64,000 nucleotides of DNA from Helcococcus kunzii ATCC 51366 (GTDB lineage: Bacteria; Bacillota; Clostridia; Tissierellales; Peptoniphilaceae), in contig NZ_JH601088.1 of assembly GCF_000245755.1 (NCBI RefSeq), positions 743,235 to 807,234 on the forward strand, given 5' to 3'. Positions within the stretch are counted from its first letter, which is position 1. Every line of letters starts with the position of its first letter. The translations under genes were made by a program, and so were the position numbers. The notes under the pieces were generated by a model. It worked only from the letters and a program-made list of their open reading frames with translations, was not told the DNA's origin and ran no database searches. Below, one piece after another: positions 47,298 to 56,035 of the stretch.

Positions 47298-49154
47298 CTA
47301 AAGTGTTAAAGAATTTGGATCTACATCTGATGGCATAACAAATCCTAATCTTGAATTTAGTGAATATTCAAGTATTTGTGGACCATCAACCGAAGTATTT
47401 CTCTTAAATTGTTGAGTTTGTAGTCTCCATAAAAACTTATTTAGATATTTATCTATTATTTCTTCACTATATTTATCTGAGAAGGCTTCAATTGCCATAA
47501 ATCTAATATCGTTAATTTTAGATTTATTTTTTATTAGATGATAAGTGAAGAAATCATGAAGCTCATACGGTCCAACATTATCTTCAGTTTTTTGTTTAAT
47601 ATTTCCATCATCGCCTGTTGGTAATAGCTCAGGAGATATTGGAGTATCAATAATATCAAGTAATGTGTCTTTTAGCAAATCGTTATTTGTATTATTAGCT
47701 ACATATCTAACAACTTCTCTTAATAACGTTTTAGGGATTCCACAGTTTACATTATACATCGACATATGATCTCCATTAAAAGTTGACCATCCTAAAACAA
47801 TCTCTGACATATTACCTGTACCTAAAACTATACCACCATATTTATTGGAAAGATCCATAAGCACTTGAGTTCTTTCTCTTGCTTGAGAATTTTCATAAGT
47901 GACAGAAAAATCATTTTCATCATGTTCAATATCTTTGAAATGTTGTTTAACTGAATCAACAATGCTTATTTCCTTAAAGCTTGTGTTATATGCTTTAGCA
48001 AGATTAATCGCGTTATGTTTTGTTCTATCAGAAGTGCCTAGACCTGGCATAGTTACTGTGTAAATATTTTTACTATCTAAACCTAATTTATAGTAGGCAA
48101 GAGATGCTACAATCAAACCTAAAGTAGAGTCCAAACCTCCGGATAAGCCTATAAATATTTTATTATCTGGAATTTGTCTTAAACGTCTTGCTAACGCCTC
48201 TGACTGAAGTTCTAAAATATTTCTCATACTTTCATCAAAATTGTCTTTAGGGAAGTAAGGATATTTGTCTATTTTTCTTCTCAATTTAATATCGGTTTTA
48301 GAAAAGTCAAATTCAAACCCATATATATTTTCTTCGTTGTTACTTCTTGATTGAACTTCATCAAGATTTATTTCAGTAATTACTATACCATTATTAAACA
48401 ATTTACCTTTTTCTAGTAACAGACCATTTTCTAAAATGTATTTTTGTGAGCTATAAGTTGAAGATGTACTTGATTCATAGTTTGATGCTCCAGCATATAA
48501 AATGGCTGTATTTGTGAATGCAGATAATGATTTTAATTTTTCTGAATTTTGGCTAATGGAATTCATATTTGCTGGCATTGATCCAGGTATAAGTAATATA
48601 TTTGTTGAGTTATGAATCTTTGAATCATATGTAAAAGCCTCATTTTCAAAAATTAATTGTATATTAATATCTTTATTTTTTGAAGTTAATGTATCTTTGC
48701 CGTAGATTACATGATAAGCTTCATTTTTATTGGAGAATAAATTAGTCTCAATAAATCCGTTATTAGCGAAATCTGAAAATATTCTTTTTTCATCCATACT
48801 TAGTTTATTTTTAATGACTATATTTAAGATTTCTCCTTTTTGTAATAAAATCATAGCATTGTAAAATTTGTTTTGTGATCTAATAGGCATACCAAATACA
48901 AAAATAGTATTATATTTTTTTGATGCTTCATACAAATCAAGTATCGCTTTTTCACATTTTTCTATTATTTCTTTTGAGATAATTAAATCTCCACCTGATA
49001 CACCTGTAAGAGTAAGCTCAGGGAATAGGATTAAATCAACATCATTTTTTCCCGAATATTCAAAAAATTTTAACATTTCATTTTTATTTTCATTTACATT
49101 AAGTAATTTTGTTTTAATATTTGCACTTGCAACTCTTATAAAATTCTTAAACAT
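47298..49154 (-). CDS. nadE: NAD+ synthase with degenerate glutaminase domain
   Basis: 618 aa: N-terminal nitrilase-type domain (about 1-270) and C-terminal NAD synthetase (about 330-618) with the PP-loop GLSGGLDSTLGL. Converts deamido-NAD to NAD with ATP. In the nitrilase domain Glu46 (FPELTLTG) and the Lys in KNKLSMDEKR remain, but the catalytic Cys is replaced: the usual E-I-C-E-D reads Q-L-I-F-E-N with Phe169 (codon 48648-48650). Glutamine hydrolysis should fail, so free ammonia would be the N donor. ATG 49154 has GGAGG 4 nt ahead; an earlier in-frame start has none. NadD is encoded at 37.4 kb. Confidence 0.92.
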   Translation of the reverse strand: MFKNFIRVASANIKTKLLNVNENKNEMLKFFEYSGKNDVDLILFPELTLTGVSGGDLIISKEIIEKCEKAILDLYEASKKYNTIFVFGMPIRSQNKFYNAMILLQKGEILNIVIKNKLSMDEKRIFSDFANNGFIETNLFSNKNEAYHVIYGKDTLTSKNKDINIQLIFENEAFTYDSKIHNSTNILLIPGSMPANMNSISQNSEKLKSLSAFTNTAILYAGASNYESSTSSTYSSQKYILENGLLLEKGKLFNNGIVITEINLDEVQSRSNNEENIYGFEFDFSKTDIKLRRKIDKYPYFPKDNFDESMRNILELQSEALARRLRQIPDNKIFIGLSGGLDSTLGLIVASLAYYKLGLDSKNIYTVTMPGLGTSDRTKHNAINLAKAYNTSFKEISIVDSVKQHFKDIEHDENDFSVTYENSQARERTQVLMDLSNKYGGIVLGTGNMSEIVLGWSTFNGDHMSMYNVNCGIPKTLLREVVRYVANNTNNDLLKDTLLDIIDTPISPELLPTGDDGNIKQKTEDNVGPYELHDFFTYHLIKNKSKINDIRFMAIEAFSDKYSEEIIDKYLNKFLWRLQTQQFKRNTSVDGPQILEYSLNSRLGFVMPSDVDPNSLTL

Positions 49155-49184
49155 ACATCCTCCTGCTAAATATCTATATATTAA

Positions 49185-49190
49185 ATTATA
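49185..49190 (-). promoter_or_regulatory. nadE promoter -10
   Basis: TATAAT on the minus strand 31 nt before the nadE ATG; -35 is weak (TTTTTC). Divergent from the copper promoter. Confidence 0.5.
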
Positions 49191-49228
49191 CAACATATAA
49201 GAAAAATGAAAAAATATATTTGTAAATC

Positions 49229-49257
49229 TTGACAAATATACCCCTGGGGGGTATACT
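49229..49257 (+). promoter_or_regulatory. Copper operon promoter
   Basis: TTGACA (49229-49234), 17 bp, TATACT (49252-49257). Operator 1 fills the spacer and overlaps the -10; operator 2 covers the start of transcription. Confidence 0.92.
49237..49255 (+). promoter_or_regulatory. CsoR-type copper operator 1
   Basis: TATACCCCTGGGGGGTATA, a GC-tract palindrome of the kind bound by CsoR, lying between -35 and -10. It stands out in an otherwise AT-rich region. Confidence 0.9.
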
Positions 49258-49262
49258 GTGAA

Positions 49263-49281
49263 TATACCCCAGGGGGGTATA
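49263..49281 (+). promoter_or_regulatory. CsoR-type copper operator 2
   Basis: TATACCCCAGGGGGGTATA, identical to operator 1 but for the ninth base; the two centres are 26 bp apart (about 2.5 helical turns, opposite faces). Confidence 0.9.
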
Positions 49282-49297
49282 TAGACAGGAGAGAATT

Positions 49298-51877
49298 ATG
49301 AAAAATAGAAAATTTGATGTAGAAGGGATGACTTGTGCTTCTTGTCAACTTACTGTCGAAAAAGCAGTCAAGAAACTGGGAGCTGAAAAAGTAAATGTTA
49401 GTTTGCTTACAAATACAATGGATGTTACAGATGATAAATTATCAGATGAAGAAATAATTGACGCTGTAACAAATGCTGGTTACACTGCAAAATTAAGAGG
49501 AGATACTAAATCTAAGACAAAAAATCCTAAAGAACAATTGGAAAAAGAAGCAAAATCTATAAAAAATAGATTGATGATATCTATTCCATTGATGATTTTA
49601 TTAATGTATATTGCAATGGGAGAGATGATAGGATTGCCATATCCAAAAATTTTGCAAGGAAATGAGGGCGCAGGATTATATGCTTTTGTTCAATTGTTAA
49701 TTGCACTTCCTGTATTATATGCAAATAGGACTTATTATGTCCATGGATTCAGAGCGTTATTTAAGAAAAATCCAAATATGGATACTTTAGTTGCTTTAGG
49801 ATCAGCTGCAGCTGTAGTATATGGTGTATTTGCATCTATCATGATATTTTACGGTTTAGGTGTACAAAATAATGAAATAGTGCATCAATACAGACATGAT
49901 CTATATTATGAAGCAGCTACTATGATACTGACACTAATTACAGTTGGTAAATATTTAGAAGTAAAATCAAAATCAAAAACAACCGATTCTATAAATAAAC
50001 TAATAGAATTACAACCTGATGAAGTAAGAGTAATTAGGAATGGGATTGAAGAGATGATAAGTGTAGAAGATATAGTTATCGGTGATCATATAAAAGTAGT
50101 TCCAGGAGAGAGAATTGCTATAGATGGAGATATCATTGAAGGACAATCTAGTCTTGACACTTCTGCAATAACTGGAGAATCTATGCCATTAGATGTAGAA
50201 AAAGGAGATAAAGTTATCTCCGGATCTGTCAATAATAATGGTTCATTTATTATGGAAGCGAAAAATGTTGGATCAGATACCACTATATCAAAAATTATTA
50301 CATTAATGGAAGAAGCTTCAACAACAAAAGCACCAATTTCGAAGATGGCTGATAAAATATCATCAGTTTTTGTGCCTATCGTTATTGTTATTTCAATAAT
50401 ATCATTTATTGTATGGATTATTTTAGGATATGATTTTAGCTTTGCATTATCAATAGCAATTGGTATTTTAGTAATTTCATGTCCATGTGCATTAGGATTA
50501 GCTACACCAGTTGCTATGATGGTCGCTACAGGTAAAGCAGCAGATAATGGTATCCTGGTTAAAAATGCGGAAGCATTAGAAGTATTACATGAAATCGACA
50601 CAATAGTTTTTGATAAAACAGGTACTATTACAAAAGGAAAACCTATATTAACTGATATAATAACAATTAATGATTTTGATAAAGATGAAGCAATAGAAAT
50701 AGCTTCTGCTTTGGAAAGTGATTCACAACATCCATTAGCTTTAGCGATAATAGAATTTGCAAATAAAGAAAATAAAAATAATAAAAAGGCGCGTGGTTTT
50801 AATTCTTATACTGGAAAAGGAATCGAAGCTGTTGTAGATGATAAAAAATATTATATTGGTAATGATAAGCTTTTGAAAGAATTTAATATTTTTTCCGAAG
50901 ATATAAAAAATATTGCAAACAAGTATTCTTCACAAGGTAAAACTTCAGTGTTTCTTTTTGATGAAGAAACTATATTAGCTATATTTGCCATTGCTGATGA
51001 TATTAAAGATACATCTATTGAGGCGATAGAAGAGATTAATAAAATGGGAATTAATACCGTTATGCTAACTGGTGATAACGAGATTACAGCAAGAGAGATT
51101 GCAAATAGAGTTGGTATAAAAGATATAAAGGCAGATTTGTTACCTCAAGACAAGGATAAAGTAATATCTGATTATCAATCAAATGATAAAAAAGTTGCAA
51201 TGGTAGGTGATGGTATAAATGATGCACCTGCATTAATGAGATCTAACATTGGTATTGCAATTTCAGAGGGTACTGATATAGCTATAGAATCAGCCGATTT
51301 AGTTTTAATGAAATCTAATTTATTGGATATAGTTAGTTCTATAAAATTAAGTGAGAAAACTATAAAAAATATTAAAGAAAATCTATTCTGGGCGTTTTTC
51401 TATAATATTATATCCATTCCAATTGCTATGGGGCTATTTTATCCAAGATGGGGTATAAAGCTTAATCCGATGATTGGTGCTTTAGCGATGAGTTTATCAT
51501 CAGTATTTGTTGTGACAAATGCTTTAAGATTAAAATCATTTAATATAGAATATAAAAATAAAATAGAATATAAAAATAAAAAAGTAAACAAAAGTTTAGA
51601 AAATAATGTAAATTATGATAATATTAATTTAATTGATATTAAACAAAATCAAGAAAAAAGAGGTAGTTCTATGAAAAAACTAAATTTAAATATCGAAGGA
51701 ATGTCATGTGAACATTGTAAATTGAAAGTAGAAGAAGCATTAAACACAGTAGGAAAAAATGCAAAAGTAGATTTAGCAAATAAATCAGCTACAGTTGATG
51801 TTACTGAAGATGTTGAATTAAAAGAACTAGAGAAAGCAGTTGAAGAAGCTGGCTATGAAGTTAGAGGGGTGAAATAG
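49298..51877 (+). CDS. copA: Copper-exporting P1B-type ATPase with C-terminal CopZ-like domain
   Basis: 859 aa. N-terminal HMA domain (GMTCASC, residues about 10-16), eight membrane helices, membrane copper site CPC at 395-397, phosphorylation Asp439 in DKTGTITKG, hinge MVGDGINDAPAL. After the last helices a Lys/Asn linker (about 750-790) leads to a second HMA domain (GMSCEHC, Cys804 and Cys807) at the very C-terminus, an unusual place. Codon 792 is an ATG with an AGAGG ribosome site 7 nt upstream, so this domain can also be made alone. The linker holds an 18-bp in-frame tandem duplication. Exports Cu(I); regulated by the CsoR gene that follows. Confidence 0.95.
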   Translation: MKNRKFDVEGMTCASCQLTVEKAVKKLGAEKVNVSLLTNTMDVTDDKLSDEEIIDAVTNAGYTAKLRGDTKSKTKNPKEQLEKEAKSIKNRLMISIPLMILLMYIAMGEMIGLPYPKILQGNEGAGLYAFVQLLIALPVLYANRTYYVHGFRALFKKNPNMDTLVALGSAAAVVYGVFASIMIFYGLGVQNNEIVHQYRHDLYYEAATMILTLITVGKYLEVKSKSKTTDSINKLIELQPDEVRVIRNGIEEMISVEDIVIGDHIKVVPGERIAIDGDIIEGQSSLDTSAITGESMPLDVEKGDKVISGSVNNNGSFIMEAKNVGSDTTISKIITLMEEASTTKAPISKMADKISSVFVPIVIVISIISFIVWIILGYDFSFALSIAIGILVISCPCALGLATPVAMMVATGKAADNGILVKNAEALEVLHEIDTIVFDKTGTITKGKPILTDIITINDFDKDEAIEIASALESDSQHPLALAIIEFANKENKNNKKARGFNSYTGKGIEAVVDDKKYYIGNDKLLKEFNIFSEDIKNIANKYSSQGKTSVFLFDEETILAIFAIADDIKDTSIEAIEEINKMGINTVMLTGDNEITAREIANRVGIKDIKADLLPQDKDKVISDYQSNDKKVAMVGDGINDAPALMRSNIGIAISEGTDIAIESADLVLMKSNLLDIVSSIKLSEKTIKNIKENLFWAFFYNIISIPIAMGLFYPRWGIKLNPMIGALAMSLSSVFVVTNALRLKSFNIEYKNKIEYKNKKVNKSLENNVNYDNINLIDIKQNQEKRGSSMKKLNLNIEGMSCEHCKLKVEEALNTVGKNAKVDLANKSATVDVTEDVELKELEKAVEEAGYEVRGVK
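51545..51580. repeat. 18-bp perfect tandem duplication in the copA linker
   Basis: ATAGAATATAAAAATAAA twice (51545-51562, 51563-51580), in frame, giving IEYKNK repeated. Confidence 0.9.
51671..51877 (+). CDS. copZ: Nested copper chaperone CopZ (internal start within copA)
   Basis: ATG at 51671, in frame with copA, preceded by AGAGG (51659-51663) with 7-nt spacing. The 68-aa product (MKKLNLNIEGMSCEHCKLKV...) is a complete HMA-type copper chaperone with the size and start of free CopZ proteins. It probably began as a separate copZ gene that fused when the copA stop was lost; both CopA-CopZ and free CopZ may be made. Internal initiation is inferred from the ribosome site. Confidence 0.6.
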   Translation: MKKLNLNIEGMSCEHCKLKVEEALNTVGKNAKVDLANKSATVDVTEDVELKELEKAVEEAGYEVRGVK

Positions 51878-52149
51878 TGCAAGCAGATAAAAAAGTTATA
51901 TATAACAGATTAAATAGAATAAAAGGACAAATTGACGGCATAATTAAAATGGTTGAAGAAGATAAATATTGTCTAGATATTTCTTCACAAATTATAGCTG
52001 CAAATTCAGCATTAAATTCTACTAATAAAGAAATTTTAAGTGCACATTTGAAAAACTGTGTTACAGATTCACTAAAAAAAGGTGATGAAGTAGATGTTGA
52101 AAAGAAAATTTCTGAAATTGAAAATATTATTATGAAATTGGGTAAGTAA
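51877..52149 (+). CDS. csoR: Copper-sensing repressor CsoR
   Basis: 90 aa helical protein with the Cu(I) ligands Cys32, His57 and Cys61 (YCLDISSQI; LSAHLKNCV), the spacing of CsoR. It should bind the two operators at 49237 and 49263 and release on Cu(I) binding. Starts with GTG overlapping the copA stop (TAGTG), with GAGGGGTG ahead, so it is autoregulated as the last gene of the copper operon. Confidence 0.94.
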   Translation: MQADKKVIYNRLNRIKGQIDGIIKMVEEDKYCLDISSQIIAANSALNSTNKEILSAHLKNCVTDSLKKGDEVDVEKKISEIENIIMKLGK

Positions 52150-52150
52150 T

Positions 52151-52954
52151 ATGAAGATTTTTGCAACGGATATTGATGATACTTTTTTGATACATGGTAA
52201 AAAACCAAGTGAAAAAAGCGAAGAAGCCATTAAGATGCTTTATAAAAATGATTATAATGTAGTTGCAGTTTCAGGAAGAGTTGCAAGTTCGATTAGAAAT
52301 GTAATGGATAATTTAGATATTAAACCGTATATAATTGGCACGAATGGTGCAATTATTTTAGATCCAAATGATAATATTGTATATAAAAATCCATTAAAAA
52401 AGTCAACAATAAAACAATTAATAAATATCGCTAGAAAACATAATTTAGATTTTCAAATGTATAGTGAAAACACGTATTATTCTAATAGGATTGATACTTC
52501 AAAAATTAAACACATGCATCTGGGTGAGGGAAAATATTGTGTTGATTTAGTAATTAGCAGACATATAGAAGATTATGTTTTAAAAAAGGATGTAAATATC
52601 TACAAGTTTTTCATGTATATTTCTTATGAAGATAATGAAGATTTATATAATGAGCTTAAATCACTAAAAGATATTTATATTGTATTATCTGGTGATAAAA
52701 GTCTAGATATTATGTCAAAAGGAGTTTCAAAAGGAAATGCACTTAAAAATTTGGCTAATATATTAGAGGTTGATAGAGAAAATATTGTGGCTATTGGAGA
52801 TCATGAAAATGATATTGAGATGATACAATTTGCTGGTAATGGCATAGCGATGGGAAACGCTATTGAAACATTAAAAGATGTAGCTGATTACACTACGGAA
52901 AGTGTAGAAAATGACGGATTTTATAAAGCGGTTGTCAATATCTTAGAAAAATAA
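52151..52954 (+). CDS. Cof-type HAD-IIB sugar-phosphatase-like hydrolase
   Basis: 267 aa. Motif I DIDDTFL (residues 6-12; nucleophile Asp6), motif II VAVSGR, motif III Lys near 193-200, motif IV GDHENDIEM. The large C2B cap domain lies between motifs II and III. Family members dephosphorylate sugar phosphates, FMN or PLP; substrate unknown. Begins 1 nt after csoR and is possibly co-transcribed, with no obvious copper link. Confidence 0.88.
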   Translation: MKIFATDIDDTFLIHGKKPSEKSEEAIKMLYKNDYNVVAVSGRVASSIRNVMDNLDIKPYIIGTNGAIILDPNDNIVYKNPLKKSTIKQLINIARKHNLDFQMYSENTYYSNRIDTSKIKHMHLGEGKYCVDLVISRHIEDYVLKKDVNIYKFFMYISYEDNEDLYNELKSLKDIYIVLSGDKSLDIMSKGVSKGNALKNLANILEVDRENIVAIGDHENDIEMIQFAGNGIAMGNAIETLKDVADYTTESVENDGFYKAVVNILEK

Positions 52955-52998
52955 TTTAATTGAATTGTTTATTGATTCAAAGTAATAAAAGAGGGCAT

Positions 52999-53466
52999 AT
53001 GTTAAATATAGTTTTATTTGAACCAGAGATTGCTGGAAATACTGCCAATATTGGTAGAACATGTTTTTTAACAAATACTAGACTTCATTTAATAAGACCA
53101 TTTGGTTTTTCAATTACTGATAAGATGATGAGAAGAGCTGGTCTAGATTATTGGGAACATGTAGATTTAGTGTTACATGATAGTTTCGAAGATTTTCTAA
53201 AATATAAGGAAGAAGATGCAAATCTATTTTTAGCTACCACTCATGCTACTAAATTTCATACTGATGTTTCCTATAAAGACGGAGATTATATAATGTTTGG
53301 TAGTGAGTCCAAAGGTGTTTATGATTATATTCATAAACAGTTGGAAGATAGTAGTATAAAAATTCCAATGAGAAGTGATAGTGATAGATCATTAAATCTT
53401 GGAAATTCAGCAAATATTGTCTTATATGAAGCTTACAGACAAATTGGTTTTGAACATATGAATTGA
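52999..53466 (+). CDS. trmL: tRNA (cytidine/uridine-34 2'-O)-methyltransferase TrmL
   Basis: 155 aa SPOUT methyltransferase: NIVLFEPEIAGNTANIGRTC (residues 3-22), LDYWEHVDL, IMFGSESKGV and IPMRSDSDRSLNLGNSANIV (knot and SAM site). Modifies the wobble base of leucine tRNAs. ATG 52999 has AGAGGG ahead; an upstream in-frame TTG (52960) does not. Confidence 0.95.
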   Translation: MLNIVLFEPEIAGNTANIGRTCFLTNTRLHLIRPFGFSITDKMMRRAGLDYWEHVDLVLHDSFEDFLKYKEEDANLFLATTHATKFHTDVSYKDGDYIMFGSESKGVYDYIHKQLEDSSIKIPMRSDSDRSLNLGNSANIVLYEAYRQIGFEHMN

Positions 53467-53476
53467 GGAGAAAATT

Positions 53477-54403
53477 ATGGTATATGATGTAATTATTTTA
53501 GGTGCCGGTCCAGCTGGTTTAACTGCAGGATTATATGCAGCAAGAGCAGGTTTAAAAACTGCAATCATTGAAAAAGGGCAAACTGGTGGACAAATATCTT
53601 TAACTTTAGAAGTTGATAATTATCCTGGATTAACCGGTAAAACTGGTCCAGAAATGACAGAAACAATGTTAGAACAAGCAAAATCTTTTGGTGCCGAAAA
53701 AATTAATGATGAAATAATTGAAGTAGATTTATCTGAAAAAATTAAAGTATTGAAATCTAGAGATAATACTTACGAAACAAAGACATTGATATATGCAACA
53801 GGAGCTAACCCTAGAAAACTAAATATACCAGGTGAAAAAGAATATACTGGTAAAGGGGTTGCCTATTGTGCTACATGTGATGGTGCATTTTATACTGGAT
53901 CAGATATCTATGTTGTCGGTGGTGGCGATGCTGCGGTTGAAGAAGCAATATTTTTAACTAAATTTGGTAAAAAAGTTGTAATACTTTACCGTGGTGGTGA
54001 ATTAAAAGCTGCAAAATCAATACAAGATAAGGCTTTTGCCAATGATAAAATTGATGTAAAATATTTCGAAGAAGTTAGAGAAGTAAAAGGTGAACAATTC
54101 GTTAAAGAATTGGTTGTAGAAGATACTAAAAATGGCGTTATGAAAACATACGCTACACAACCAGGGGATCCTGATACAGGACTATTTATTTTTGCTGGAT
54201 ACATTCCTAATACTACTCTTTTAGAAGGCAAAGTAGAGTTAGAAAGAGGCTATGTAAAAGCTGGTGAAGATACAAAAACTAGTGTACCAGGAGTTTTTGC
54301 TGCAGGTGATGTTAGGACGAAATCAGTTAGACAAGTTGTTACAGCAACAGCTGATGGAGCAGTAGCTGCGATAGCTGCAGAAAAATATATAGAGAGTTTA
54401 TAG
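53477..54403 (+). CDS. trxB: Thioredoxin reductase
   Basis: 308 aa flavoprotein: FAD site ILGAGPAGLTAGLYAARAGL (residues 7-26), redox pair Cys131/Cys134 (CATCDG), NADPH motif GGGDAAVEEA, C-terminal FAD motif GVFAAGDVRTK. Recycles thioredoxin, which in turn serves MsrAB encoded at 16.5 kb. 10 nt after trmL. Confidence 0.97.
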   Translation: MVYDVIILGAGPAGLTAGLYAARAGLKTAIIEKGQTGGQISLTLEVDNYPGLTGKTGPEMTETMLEQAKSFGAEKINDEIIEVDLSEKIKVLKSRDNTYETKTLIYATGANPRKLNIPGEKEYTGKGVAYCATCDGAFYTGSDIYVVGGGDAAVEEAIFLTKFGKKVVILYRGGELKAAKSIQDKAFANDKIDVKYFEEVREVKGEQFVKELVVEDTKNGVMKTYATQPGDPDTGLFIFAGYIPNTTLLEGKVELERGYVKAGEDTKTSVPGVFAAGDVRTKSVRQVVTATADGAVAAIAAEKYIESL

Positions 54404-54413
54404 AAAATAATAT

Positions 54414-54458
54414 AAAAAATATCTGTTGGGGAAATTAAACTAGCAGATATTTTTTTAT
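54414..54458 (+). terminator. trxB terminator
   Basis: AAAAATATCTG pairs with CAGATATTTTT (loop about 18 nt), then T run. Confidence 0.85.
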
Positions 54459-54524
54459 TTAAATATTCCCAGATTTTACACAGTTATAATATTTAAATAT
54501 TCCCAGATTTTACACAGTTATAAT
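54457..54524. repeat. 34-bp perfect tandem duplication in the fucosidase promoter region
   Basis: ATTTAAATATTCCCAGATTT plus TACACAGTTATAAT is present twice head to tail (54457-54490, 54491-54524). Each copy ends in a TATAAT -10-like hexamer, so the promoter or operator of the fucosidase gene has been doubled. The palindrome AATATTTAAATATT forms at the junction of the copies. Confidence 0.9.
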
Positions 54525-54595
54525 ATTTGAATATTAATAGTTGTAAATGTTACTATAATAGAAAGAAAATTATATTAAATAAATGGGGTATCAAT

Positions 54596-55867
54596 ATGAG
54601 AGAGTATAAAGGGCCAGTCCCAAATAATGCGCAAATAAAATATCATGAAGAAGAAATGTCTGCATTTATGCACTTCGGAATGAATACATTCACAGAGGTT
54701 GAGTGGGGAAATGGAAAGGAAAAATTAGAAGATTTTAAATTGAAACATTTCGATTTTGACGGATATGTCAAATTTATAAAAGAAATTGGATTTAAAAGAT
54801 TAATTTTTACCGCTAAACATCATGACGGCTTTTGTATGTTTGATTCTAAATATACAGATCATAAAATAACAAATACTAGTTATGGTAAAGATTTTTTTGC
54901 TGAATTGTCCGAAGCATGTACTAAATATGATTTAGATATGGGATGTTATCTATCGCCATGGGATGTTCACGAAAACACATATGGCACTGGTGAAGCATAC
55001 AATAGATATTATTTAAATCAGTTGGAAGAGATATGTAACAATCCCAAATATGGTAATAATGGAAAATTTGTTGAATGGTGGTTCGACAATGCCAAAGATC
55101 CACGATACAAAGATCAAGTTTACGATTTCGATTTGTGGATTGATGCAGTTAAGAAAAACAATCCAGAAATGTTACTTTTTGGTGTTGGATCAAGAGGCGG
55201 AGTGCATTGGTTAGGAAATGAAATGGGATATGCGCCTGAAGAAAATGCTCCAAGATTACAAAAAAAAGAAGATATGACAATTGACTATTCTACAGAGTTT
55301 AAATCAAGAGATGGACATAATGAAAACTATGTATGGAGTGTGCCGGAAGCTGATACATGCACAACAAGTGGATGGTTCTCTCATCCTGAGGAAAAATTAA
55401 AATCTGTTGAAGAGTTAAAAAATATTTACTTAAAATCGGTTGGAAGAGGAGCTGTACTTTTATTAAATATTGCTCCAAATAAGGAAGGAGGGATTCGACA
55501 AGAATTAAAAGATAATATTATTGAATTTAAAAATACTATAAACAGAGAATTTTCAAATAAATTAAATGAGAAATTTAAGATTACCAATACTGAAAATAAT
55601 GAAGGTAGAACAATTATTATCAATATTGAAGATATTAAGGAACAAAAAATAAATTATATTGTTCTACAAGAAGATATAAAATATGGCTCACGATTTAAAG
55701 AAGGTTACATTTTTGTCAATGAAGAAAGAATTAATATACCTTCAATTGGAGCTAAAAGGATAATTAAAATCGACAATAATCAATATAGTGAAAAAGCTAT
55801 TTATAATATCCGAATTGAGTTAAATGGAGAAGGTAGATTAATATTAAAAGAAATTTCAATATATTGA
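54596..55867 (+). CDS. GH29 alpha-L-fucosidase, intracellular
   Basis: 423 aa. GH29 fold: FMHFGMNTFTEVEWGNGKE (residues about 23-41), AKHHDGFCMFDSKYTDH, YLSPWD, and catalytic Asp164 in VEWWFDNAKD; then a C-terminal beta domain (about 340-423). It would release terminal fucose from small oligosaccharides. No signal peptide is seen. ATG 54596 follows GGGG weakly; an earlier in-frame ATG at 54527 adds 23 residues not typical of the family. No fucose catabolism genes lie nearby. Confidence 0.9.
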   Translation: MREYKGPVPNNAQIKYHEEEMSAFMHFGMNTFTEVEWGNGKEKLEDFKLKHFDFDGYVKFIKEIGFKRLIFTAKHHDGFCMFDSKYTDHKITNTSYGKDFFAELSEACTKYDLDMGCYLSPWDVHENTYGTGEAYNRYYLNQLEEICNNPKYGNNGKFVEWWFDNAKDPRYKDQVYDFDLWIDAVKKNNPEMLLFGVGSRGGVHWLGNEMGYAPEENAPRLQKKEDMTIDYSTEFKSRDGHNENYVWSVPEADTCTTSGWFSHPEEKLKSVEELKNIYLKSVGRGAVLLLNIAPNKEGGIRQELKDNIIEFKNTINREFSNKLNEKFKITNTENNEGRTIIINIEDIKEQKINYIVLQEDIKYGSRFKEGYIFVNEERINIPSIGAKRIIKIDNNQYSEKAIYNIRIELNGEGRLILKEISIY

Positions 55868-55944
55868 AAATATTATAACAATTAATATTTTTTAAATTTA
55901 TTATATAAATAGTTGTAGACCAATAAAAAAATTGGATATAAATA

Positions 55945-55973
55945 TTGATGAATTATTATTGTTAGGTTATACT
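55945..55973 (+). promoter_or_regulatory. Promoter of the glycolytic operon
   Basis: TTGATG (55945-55950), 17 bp, TATACT (55968-55973). The 5' untranslated stretch that follows holds the perfect hairpin TGAAATC-TCAA-GATTTCA (55996-56013), which could stabilise the mRNA or bind a regulator. No cggR gene is present upstream. Confidence 0.8.
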
Positions 55974-56035
55974 AATTATAGGCCGAATAAAGAGATGAAA
56001 TCTCAAGATTTCAGTCAAAAATTTTAGGAGGGGAA

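Noticed and set aside
55867..55893. Terminator after the fucosidase gene
   Set aside because: AAAATATT/AATATTTT is an A/T-only stem of marginal stability; too common in DNA of this composition to call.
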